Source: Heterotrichella gracilis
Taxonomy: Eukaryota; Sar; Xanthophyceae; Tribonematales; Xanthonemataceae
DNA length: 64,000 nt
Assembly: GCA_032358255.1 (NCBI GenBank)
Contig: JAULBX010031481.1
Span: 104,561-168,560 of the forward strand
Direction: 5' to 3'
In this document: in pieces, positions 22,443-31,997 of the stretch
Numbering within the stretch: position 1 is the first letter of the stretch
Layout of the letters: each line of letters begins with the position of its first letter
The notes under the pieces: model-generated
Databases searched by the model: none
What the model saw: the letters and a program-made list of their open reading frames with translations, nothing else
What the model was told of the DNA's origin: nothing
Program-made: the position numbers and the translations under genes

Positions 22443-25400
22443 ATGATGGCTGGCGTTGCGTGCTTTCCGAGGGCACTGGGTGCGCACCGTCCAAGCCTCG
22501 GCCACCGCCCTATCGGCGGTCCGGTTGTCACCAGTAAAACTAGGCGTGATGGGTTCAACGTGTCCTGTGGTGCATCTTACCGTTGGAGCAAAGGTGCGGC
22601 GAAGAACCGTGTGCATGCATATGCAAGTGGCATGCACACCATATGCATGCATTATGCATGCACACACGCTGCAAAGCCAACACTCGCCCAGCTTTAGTGA
22701 GAATGGAACCCGTGTATTTACCCATTTTTCACATGTTTTGCCACGCACATTGCCAAGCACTGTAATGTTTAGCAGCAAACCCAGAGTGCGCCAACTTTGG
22801 GACCTGGGGGCCATCCCCCATTCCTGTGTTGTCGATGCACAGTACCCTTTTTAGGTTACCTTGTTAACCCACCCCAACCACCTGCAGCCAAAAGTTGTGG
22901 CGACCCCAACAAGGTTGAACCGATCTTGGACAATGTAGACACCCGGGATCCCCGCTTCTCACCACAGTCCCCAGCAGATGCCCGCCGCAACGGGTCCCCG
23001 CCCTCCACCTCAGCACCATCCCGGGATCCCCCCCAGGACAGGCAAGAGGGAGGAAAACCCCGTGGTGGGGAAACCTGGGGAGGAAACCAAGGGGGAAACC
23101 CTGGGGAGGGGGCAGGGGCGGGGGAGGACGCCGATGGCTGGGGCAAGGTTTCGCCTCCTGAGGACTGGGGCTGGGAGAGGGGCTCTACCAGACAATCATC
23201 CAATGCCAGAGCTGGTACCTCCGCCCCCTCTGCCCCTGACAGCGATCCCAGCGCTGGGTATGATGCCCCCCCTGCCGGTCAAGGGGGTGATGGGGAGGTG
23301 TGGGAGGAGGAGGGGGGTGACAGGGGAGCGGGGGGTGCAGAGGGGAGGGGAGAGGTGGCGCTCCCAGAGATCACGCTGCTGTCTCCCGCTGAGAAGGATA
23401 AGCTGCTGCCTGTGGCGCCCTTCGCTGACCAGGTCAAGTACCTACAGGTACGCGAAGTCGGAATTGTTTTTGGTACTTCACGTCTGGTAAATATGATGTA
23501 TATAACTACGCCTCTGTGCGTTCCCTTTCTTTCTTTCTTCTATGAGGTCCGTTCCGCATTGTGTTTTGCATAGAAAGTAAAGGAGTAAATAGTAATACTA
23601 ATAAATTGATAATGAGGCGCACTTTCCATGTATGGTTCATGGGCTTGGGCGTTCATGCCAGGCCTCTTGCTCCTGGGCAGCGCATGGGCGTGCATGCCAG
23701 GCCTCCTGTTCTTGGTGGTGGGTGGGCCCATTTACACCTTGACTGGGTGGCCTGGGTTGCGCACGGCACGGCAGAGCACACAGTGCATTGCTTGGCATCC
23801 GCAGTTTAGGGTTTAGGGTTTAGGGTTTGGCATGGCACAGCGGAGCACACAGTGCATTGCGTGGCATCCGCTGCTGTTGGATCCATGCCATGTGCGCCTG
23901 AACGATTCCCATGGCATGCCCTATGCACCACCACCACCGCAAACCCTGTACCCTAGAAGTCCTACCCGCCACCCACCCTTCCGTGGCTGCAGGGCGACTT
24001 CGTGGAAACCATCCAGCGCTTCTCCGCCTTCCCCCTGGAGGCCATCCTCCTTTACCCCCCACCCACCCACCCACACATACACACAACACCCTGCAAACAC
24101 CAGCACCGCAAACTCTACCCTAAAACCCTAGAGCGCCCTAGACCCCAGACACTAGACCTTGAACCCTAAATCCAAGAAACCCTAGCAACCCTATAATGCG
24201 CCCGATATATCCCCTGCAGGGCGACTTTCTGCAGACCATCCAGCGTTTCTCCGCCTCCCTCCTGGTTACTCTACTGGCAAGCAAGGTGGTGGTGGTGGCT
24301 GCGACTGCGCTCACCTACCCCTTCTGGTGGCCGTGGGCGCAGGCGGCAACCAAGAACTCCTCGCTGCGGTCAAGGTGGGCGCAGCATAGGGTTTAGGGGA
24401 TGGGCTTTAGGACCAGTGTAGGGTTTACAAGGATTGGTCGCTGGGTGGGTGGTGGTGGTGTGTTAGGGTTCAAGGCTTGCGCTGCAACCGCCCTGACATA
24501 TCATCCCGATGAATAATAATTAAGAAATTTAAAATAACCCCCTGTGAATAAAGATACTTCTCCAGTAAATAAATACTTAAAAACATTCCCCACCCGCAGG
24601 TACCGGTACGCTGGCCTGTGGCACGCGCAGGTACTTGAGGTGGAGGTGGTGCAGCAGCAGTGGGGGGCTCTGGGGGGTGCCAAGGGGGGCAAGGGGGGGT
24701 CGCTGCTGGTGATGGGGGTGGGGGATGTGGCGGGGGCGCGCACGCAGGTGGCGGTGCCCTACAACCCCAGGTGAGCGCTGTTGGGTGGGTTGCATAATCA
24801 TGGTTTTCAAGAGGGCATGATTCATGCACAACCTGTGCTTAGTGATGCAACCGGGGCTCTAATCTGGGCAAGATGTGGGTCTGGTGGTGCTTTACTGTTG
24901 TATGATCAGCTGTTACTGATGCAAGCATTTCATTGGGGACGAAGCCAATGTCCAATGGGCTGGTTTGGGTGTTGTGCCTGCGTGCGTACTCATTGTTTTG
25001 TTGCCAAAAAAAGCGAAAATGCATCGGGCGTAACAGCAAAACCTCCCCCTCTCCTGCCCACATAAGTACGGCCGCGTCAAGGTGGGATGCAGAACCCATA
25101 TTTATATCAATTCAAAAGTAATCAAAGCCCTAAATACTCCTGCTGGTGCTAGGGAGTGTAGGCCAGTACCTGGGTAGCCGTGCGGCCATGGCACCAATAC
25201 CCACCTCTAGCACAGACCCCGGTGGCAGTGTAGCATGTCCAAGACCCTAACGCACAAGTCCCCGAGCCTTGCCTGAAACCGTAACGGTATACTGTAGTCC
25301 CAAACTCCATCTGCTATTTTCCGATTGTTTCCCTCCCCTGCCTGCCCAGGTACAGCCGCATTGAGGTAGGGGAGCCTGCTGAGCTGCTGGTGCTGTCCAA

Positions 25401-26093
25401 TGATGAGCAGTTCACGCAGTTCAAGGTGAGCGGGTGCAGTGGCTGGACCCTAAACCCTTATGGCCTAGTCCAAACCCTGAATACCGGAAAGTCCACGCAG
25501 TTTATGGTGGGCGGGTGCATTGGCATAAATAAAAAACATACTTCTGAGTATGCATTGGTCAATGCATGGTTACCGTATTAGACAACAGCGCGTGGCTGGC
25601 GGTTGACATGGTCTTGCTCATTAATTCCGGGCATGCCAGTGGACCCACTAACAAGCATAACAACCGGCTAAAACCTCATCTAGAAAGGTTGCAGTGGGCT
25701 GGGCACGCCTGTACCTACGCTGCATGACCTCGTAGCGATGCTGCAGGATCTCAATATGTCATGCCAATCCATAACATGCACATGGGACATTCATTTCGCA
25801 GGATGGAGTTGCAACTCCAACCCCAACCTGGAAAACATACCTCTAACCCTCAAACCCTACATCCGCACCATGACATACCATGCAATCCTGCCCCATTCGT
25901 CGCATGCAACTCTTACCCAGGGTTCATTTTTCAACCAACCCTTGAAACCCTTGCGCAGGGTTTGAAGGAGGTGTACCTACCCGAGAGCGGCCTGTGGGTT
26001 GCTGACTACCCCTACGTGGACCGCCGCCAGTTTGTGGATATCAGCATTGCGGTGGAGAGGGAGAGGCGGGCACAGGAGGCGGCGCAGTACTGA
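22443..26093 (+). CDS. Conserved-looking protein of unknown function, probable plastid targeting
   Basis: Six exons join in phase: 22443-22593, 22888-23447, 24220-24374, 24600-24770, 25350-25425 and 25959-26093, 415 residues. Exon 1 (MMAGVACFPRALGAHRPSLG) is Arg/Ser/Gly-rich with no acidic residues at the start, like a plastid transit peptide. Exon 2 is a Gly/Pro/Glu-rich low-complexity linker. Exon 3 begins GDFLQTIQRFSA and contains a hydrophobic stretch (LLVTLLASKVVVVAATALTY), a likely membrane segment. Exons 4-6 are compact and well conserved in style: YAGLWHAQVLEVEVVQQQ, VAVPYNPRYSRIEVGEPAEL, GLWVADYPYVDRRQFVDIS. The ending ERERRAQEAAQY precedes TGA. I do not recognise the family. A duplicated start of exon 3 lies at 23993 in intron 2. 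Confidence 0.7.
23993..24053 (+). repeat. Decoy copy of the start of exon 3
   Basis: CTGCAG|GGCGACTTCGTGG at 23987-24005 duplicates the acceptor and start of the exon at 24220 (CTGCAG|GGCGACTTTCTGC), giving GDFVETIQRFSAFPLEAILL before the similarity stops. No good donor follows. Between the copies are several CCCTAAA-like heptamers (24118-24175). Confidence 0.7.
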
Positions 26094-27129
26094 GTGTGTC
26101 GCACAGCGTTGGATCGGGGTACTGAGTGGAACCTGGAAGTCGGCCCATGCGCGCAAGCATTGAGTTTTGATGCACTGCCAGCCTGGAATCAGAGTACTGA
26201 GTATAGAGTAGAGGATGGACGGTCACCGGGGTAGTGAGTCGTAGAGCAGGATGGGAGTGGAAGACTTATCCGTACATTGACAGGCGCCTGTTTGTGAATG
26301 TGAGCACGCCAGACAGCATAAAGCATTTGATTGAGCTTCTGCGGTTTACAACTTTTACCACTACCCGCGGCATATGTTACTAACTGAACCCACTGTAACA
26401 TTTGCTCTGGAATCCATCTGACATGTACCTCAGACATGCTATCCCTGAGGCTATCCCCAGGAGCCGCTGGCATGATGCACTCAACTGATTTCGGTTTGGG
26501 AACCTGCCATATGCTAGTTGACACGCCGTAAACTGCTCATGTCTATTAAAATATGAATTTCAATCAATTGTCATTCAAAAGCAAATGACTAAATGAAGCC
26601 ACCCTGTGCGCGGTCCTGTCCACGTGCAGCACCAACCTCCCCCCAAAACCTACAGTGAGCTCACGCCTGAGGACCCTGCAATGGGAAATCATGGAGGGGG
26701 GGCTAAAGCACCAGCTGCCTCATTAATGCCCCAATTGTCCCGAGCTAGCGCCCAAATGTTGCAGCAAGCCATGTGCCTCCCATGGCGCGTGTATAGCTTC
26801 CATGGCGTACATTTGGGCCCCACGAGGTTGGCATGCACACAGTGCTGGTGGTGTCACATGACATCAAATAAAGCTCCAGGCGCCTCCTATGAGCAGGACG
26901 GTGGGGGTTACAGACTGGGGAGTTTTGGGTGTAGCAAGCGGGTGGGTAACGTGCGCGAGTCCTCAGACAGGAAAATAACAAAGACAAGGCGTTGCAAGGG
27001 TGGCAAGACATGCACACGCCTGTTTGTACATGATACTGTGAGAGAATGGTATGCGTGTATGTTCAATAATAGACAAGTTATCATATATCTTGCAAGAAGG
27101 TTCCTTCCTCCTACCCGCGTGTTTACCTT
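26094..27129. other. Convergent 3' spacer
   Basis: The region lies between the ends of the unknown gene (+) and the CBM20 gene (-). Open frames on both strands overlap each other and show no domain or codon signal. I see nothing else. Confidence 0.5.
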
Positions 27130-29538
27130 TTAGATGAAAAACACGTAGTAGAGTACGAGGGGAATGCAGATTGAAGAAGCCACCAATCCAAACTTGGCAA
27201 AGGACCCCTCTTGCCAGCCAGGCATGCCCTGCGGAGCACCTTCAGCCACAACCACCTCCCTGTTGGCTGCAGTCTCCACCTGAAAGACAGCGGGGGACCA
27301 TGAGCATCCCCAGAGCATTCTGTTCAGAGTTTGAAACCCTAAACCTACACGCTAACGGAGGACCATGAGCCTACCCAGGGCAGTCTGTGTAGAGATTGCA
27401 ACCTTAAACCTAAAGCCAGGAAGGCAGTGGCTAAAATCCTCCATTTGCAGCAAGAACCAGACATGCAGAACGCAGATGGATTAATTGGCAAGTGGATGCA
27501 GAAGGATGTTAAACCCTGCCTTGCAGAAAGTACAGTACTGTGCTGGTTCTGGTAAACCACGTACTTCAACCTTATGGCAGCATGGGACCACTCACCTTGC
27601 TAGAAGCCCTTCCTTTGGAGGTTGGTTTCAAAATGCTGTTTTCTGTTTGGCCCCACTCCATCGTCACCTCCACCGCTTTGCTGGGCACCTGTGACACAGA
27701 AAACATCATACGCGGGAGTTTCAGGACTGCTACACTGGTGTTTCTGCAACAGAATAATGCACTGTAGATGTTTACCACGGGTACAGAGTCCCTAAACCCT
27801 AAACCACGGGTACAGTGTCTCCACCATTGCTGTACCCAAGAAGAGCATGCGTACGACATCACAAGATTGCAAATGCCGGTGTAAGCCATGGAGGCACCAA
27901 ATCTCCCCCAAAACAGGTACTGGAGCGAGCAACAGGCTTGCATAGATTTCCATGCTGCAGGTGTAATCACACCATTGGCATGAGATGCACAGGTAGAAAG
28001 TAGCTATCAACTTCCCGTAAGCTGCTTAGGATTTAGGGATTGGAGCTGAAGGCAGGTAAGCCTACCGTTGGCCTGTGTGAATATTTAGGGTTTAGGGTTG
28101 ACGGCAGGTAATACAACCTTGAAGCTGCTTAGGGTTTACGGTTAGGGTTTAGGGTTGAGAGCAGGTCCCCCTACCTTTAGGCTCCGGTTGCTCCCATCCT
28201 CCCACCATCCCCCCTCCTCGTGCTCTCGAACCAGCACAACCTGCAACAGCAAAGCAGTCGGCAACCACACAGGCGTGGGCACCAGTGGAACGTGGGTGTG
28301 TATGTACTGTCCTGGTGTGGGGTATTTGTGTCTAGACAAGTGCACGCTGCTGATGGGTGGCCAAGGTTTGCCGCATACAACCAGTCACATTCAGGGACCA
28401 CCCCTGGCCCACAAGGGCAGCAATTGATGAATCAAGGTTTTCTTTGTAACAAAGTTTCAAGTCCTTAGCAAGTGTGGGCTACCAAGCATAAGTGACAAAC
28501 TCAGGGACATTAGGCTACGCTGCTTGGGACATTTAGGACGTTTATCAGACGATAGGGTTCCTAAATGTATGGTGTTTGGTAGGGTAGAGGGGGCAAAGGG
28601 GGTAGGTAAGCCAAGGGCCACGTGGGCTGACTTACTCCAGCAGGACCTCAAGTCGCGTGGGATCAATAAGTGGTTCAAACAGTGCCAGGAAAGAGCTGTG
28701 TGGCGCCGCATATGCAAGACCGACTGTTAATCTGGCTGTGTTGCTGGAATGCATGTAACTAAAGTTTTTAGTTGAGAACTGACATTCCTTGCTTGAGAAA
28801 CACTGAGCCCGTGCTTGCTGCAGACACCCATGCGATTAAATTTGTAGGGTAGTGACCATACCTTGAACTCTAGGTCTTGGCCAGCAGGACAAACCCTAAA
28901 CCCTAAACGGTAGGTGATATACCTTGAACTCCAGGTCTTGGCCAGCAGGACAAACCCTAAACCCAAACTATAAACGGTGGGTGATGTACCTTGAACTCTA
29001 GGTCTTGGCCTGCAGGCAGCGCCAGTTGGGTGGTCCAGGTGTGGCCCTCGCCCCATGACAAGCTGGGGCCGTCGTTGACCCTCCAGTCGCCCAGCTTTGG
29101 GTGATTGCCGACCAACTTGAAGCTCTCCCCAAAGCTTGCCTAGACATGCGAGTGGTGCTTGTTCAATAGCTACTCAAAGGAGGTATCATCAAGGCAAGAC
29201 CTGCTACAACAACCTCAGGTGGAGGGGTGCAGTCTGAAAACATATGTACGTATTTCTTATTTATTAACGTACCTCCTTGGTGATGGAGAAGGTGACGGGG
29301 ACATCTGCCGCCAGGCACTGCAAAAACACAGCAAGTATTGGCTCGGTTAGTTGTTCAGCAGGCAATCGCCATTGGGCAATGCTACTTCTGCTACAGTAGA
29401 GAGCTACTACTTAGCAGTCCATACATTTACCAGGCTTCTAACTTATCCGCAGGTACAGTTTGCAATATAGCAGGTAGCGACTCAACACATTACCTTGGGG
29501 GGGGGGGGGGGGGGGGTAAGGTGTGTGGNNNNNNNNNN

Positions 29539-29578
<40 letters not shown>

Positions 29579-29844
29579 GCGGTCTGGTGAATTACCCATT
29601 GCAATGCAACAAAAACCCTAGTACCATATGGAGGCCATACCCTGACAGCACGAGCAGATCGCGAGGTAGGCTGCAACTGCGTGCGGGTAGCTGGTCCAAA
29701 CGTCCTTCGCACACCAAGCTGTGCGTGAGGGTGTCTTGACCGCGTGAAGCTGCTGCTGCAACGTGCGCTGGGCATGGCTTGTTTTGGCACTGGCCTGGCA
29801 GCATCGCAGGTGGCCACAGGAACCGCGACAGCGGTGGCAACCAT
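27130..29844 (-). CDS. Plastid CBM20 starch-binding protein with C-terminal membrane anchor
   Basis: Six minus-strand exons join in phase: 29844-29641, 29317-29273, 29139-28990, 28240-28175, 27688-27596 and 27279-27130, 235 residues. Exon 1 (MVATAVAVPVATCDAARPVP, Ser/Arg-rich, no acidic cluster) looks like a plastid transit peptide. Exons 2-5 form one CBM20 domain: VPVTFSITKE, FGESFKLVGNHPKLGDW, WTTQLALPAGQDLEFK, VVLVREHEEG, WWEDGSNRSL. The Trp and Asn-Arg positions typical of CBM20 starch contacts are present. The last exon ends in a hydrophobic segment (FGLVASSICIPLVLYYVFFI) right before the stop, a C-terminal anchor. It could tether starch granules or pyrenoid starch to a membrane (inference). 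Intron 1 holds an assembly gap, intron 3 a LINE remnant and two copies of the exon 3 end. Confidence 0.85.
28482..28730 (+). mobile_element. Non-LTR retrotransposon (LINE) ORF2 C-terminal remnant
   Basis: The plus-strand frame reads ISDKLRDIRLRCLGHLGRL, then DDRVPKCMVFGR and ATWADLLQQDLKSRGINKW, ending CKTDC and TAA. The pattern RLRWLGH..R..DDR.PK...FG...G.R..G.P...W.D....DL is the usual C-terminal tail after the reverse transcriptase in LINE ORF2 proteins. It sits antisense in intron 3 of the CBM20 gene. No reverse transcriptase is visible upstream, so the copy is 5'-truncated, as is common for LINEs. Confidence 0.75.
28855..28990 (-). repeat. Two extra copies of the CBM20 exon 3 end and donor
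   Basis: CCTTGAACTCTAGGTCTTGG, the reverse complement of exon end plus donor, occurs at the true site (28989-29008). Near-identical forms recur near 28921-28940 and 28860-28879. Each is followed by CAGCAGGACAAACCCTAAAC or similar, so telomere-like heptamers lie between units. Confidence 0.85.
29498..29576. other. Assembly gap between G and C homopolymers
   Basis: A run of G (29499-29516) is followed by a short spacer, ten N (29529-29538), then an uninterrupted C run to 29576. Probably an assembly failure at a homopolymer; true length unknown. It is intronic. Confidence 0.9.
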
Positions 29845-30096
29845 CGAAGGGAACGGATTTATCAGCTGATCAACTGATGAAAGGACTCACTGATCAACGT
29901 TGTCCGGTGCGTTTGGCTAAGTAAGTGGTAGCGAGGGTCAAGCCATCTGATCACCGTGTTTGCAACACTTTGCTCATGGCGCTAAAAGCGGCACTGTATA
30001 CCGACATCCACGAACAGTAATAAAAAGGGACTCTGCGGGTGCTGATATCGGGGTGCTTTGGCGTGTTATTTGGCGTGGAACTGCAGATAAGCGCAG

Positions 30097-30114
30097 CATA
30101 TGCATGCATGCATG
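30097..30114. promoter_or_regulatory. RY-like CATGCATG cluster upstream of the CBM20 gene
   Basis: CATATGCATGCATGCATG lies about 250 bases upstream of the CBM20 start codon. Similar clusters precede several other genes here. CATGCATG is the RY element bound by plant B3 factors; function in this alga is inferred. Confidence 0.35.
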
Positions 30115-30803
30115 TGCGGAGTGTCGTTCTAACCGTACTTGGTGTCACGCGTATACCACCACTGGCGCAATATTCAATCAGTGCTAAACGCATGCCGTAC
30201 AGGCGGTTGCAACAGGCGGTATTGAGGCAGGGCCCTGCAGGGGCAGTTCTGGATGGGTTCTAAGCGTAGTATGATGTTTGAGCGTAGTATGCCCTGAGTT
30301 TTGGCGCCAAATTGGAAGTTATCCATTACCCTAGGGTGTGCGCGATTTTGGGAATGAGGGCTCGGGACCCTGCCTATCCCCAGTTTTGGTCACTCCCAAT
30401 TTCCCGGGATTCTGACCAGTTTTGGTACCCCCGTCCGCCACGACTGCATGCCCACCATCAAGCATGTACGGTATATACCCCGCAGCTGCCTGGCTTGGCC
30501 GTCGGCAGGTGCCATGCATGATGCTGGGCCATCACGTGCGCCACACCCTCATGACACTGCAGCATGACTGCAGGATCAGGGTGTGCCCCTTTCAAAATTT
30601 CAATCTTACTTCAATTCCATGATAGCGCACCATCCTGCTGCTCCCGGAGAACATGGCATAAACCCTCACCAGCTGGCGTACGACACTGAGCAACACCCTG
30701 CAAGGTACGGTAAGTAAAGGAGTGTACACACCGTGTTCGCCATGCAACATCGCTAGCCGGACAACACAAAAAAATCGCTGGAAGGAATGTCTTAATCAAC
30801 CGC

Positions 30804-31099
30804 CTATCGAGCAGCATCAGCAGATCCACTGGACCCTGCCCCACCCCTCTTCTTTACGCCTGCGCACTCCCCCTTGTGGTGCTTCCAGTGCGCCTGCTGG
30901 CACAGCCTGCCGCAGTAGCGCACCCCCCCGCACCCTCTGCAGCTCATCAGCTTGGCCCCCTGGGGCATCTCCCAGGGCCTGAGGCCACACATGCGGCACT
31001 CCTTGGGGGGTGGCTTGGTTGGGTCTAGATTAGCAAGGGTGCCATTTCCGCCCCCAATTTGTGCGGGGTCTGATGCACCCCCTGTCGCCCCCTGCTCCC
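30804..31099 (-). CDS. MYND-type zinc-finger protein, terminal exon
   Basis: A single minus-strand exon (31099-30804) starts after a TATGCAG acceptor with a split codon and ends in TAG. After a Gly-rich stretch (GGGNGTLANLDPTKPPP) it encodes a MYND finger: CRMCGLRP, then MSCRGCGGVRYCGRLCQQAH, then WKHHKGEC, with the C-C, C-C, C-C, H-C zinc ligands in order. MYND domains mediate protein-protein contacts. The upstream exons and the rest of the protein were not found between 31100 and 31997, so the protein class (SET-MYND, ankyrin-MYND or other) is undetermined. Confidence 0.75.
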
Positions 31100-31449
31100 C
31101 TGCATATCAGGCAAAGCATTCAAGTACAGTTAGACTCAAATTCAATCAGATTAAAGTTTCAATTTGATTAAAGTTTAACTAGAATAAGAATGTATAATTA
31201 TACGGCACAAATATTAAAAAAATGGCAAGATATTGGGAAGAAAATGGCAAAAAAATGGCAATCGCACTCACATCCCATGCTCCACAGCGCAACATGCAAA
31301 GATTGCAGGCAATACCCACCATGCTTGCCAGATCGCAGCACCTCACCCACAGCAGGGGGTTTCCAGGCGCACACACATAGACAGCATGAGAGGCACAAAA
31401 CGCAACATGCCTGCCACCACACACCCTCACCTTGCTGACTCTCCCCCAG

Positions 31450-31518
31450 CACGGCTTCAACGTCACCAAGCAGGGCGAGTTTGACCTGTTTCCAAAAGTG
31501 GGCACCACGGCGTCATGA
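31450..31518 (+). other. Possible orphan exon
   Basis: After CCCCCAG, a GC-biased frame reads HGFNVTKQGEFDLFPK and reaches TGA at 31516-31518. Codon choice looks like the real exons here, but I found no partner exon on this strand. Confidence 0.2.
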
Positions 31519-31997
31519 CCCCGTGGGTGACGTCTGGCAGATGGTGGGCATTGTCCTTGTTACTGTGTCCGATACTGGTGTGCACTTCAGGGGCCAGTGG
31601 ATGGGTGCGAACCCATACATGCACCGTCGTGCATTGTCGAAGTGCTTTCTGGGGAGAAGTTTTCTTTAATTGCTGCTTACAAGTTTGTTGTGATCTTCGA
31701 CGGGACATGAGAACCCTACCAGAAAGTAGAATCCCAACGCAGGGATTCCTGGTGACATATTACACTGCATCAATGGATTCAACCCTACAGGGCTGTAACA
31801 CCAAGTAGGGGAATAAAGCTTGCAACACTGCCACTGCAGGTGGAGCAGCTGCATGCCATGGCTGCTCAATCATACGCCATGCCATGCCATCACACGCCAT
31901 GCCATTGGCTGCAATGTCATACTCCATGTTGCCAATTGCCATGGCTGACCCCCGAGTGGGTTGCATCCACCACCATTCCCGCTGTCAGCGCCTCGAG

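Noticed and set aside
23807-23829. Telomere repeats as evidence of a chromosome end
   Set aside because: Short interstitial runs in both orientations with genes on both sides; no terminal array.
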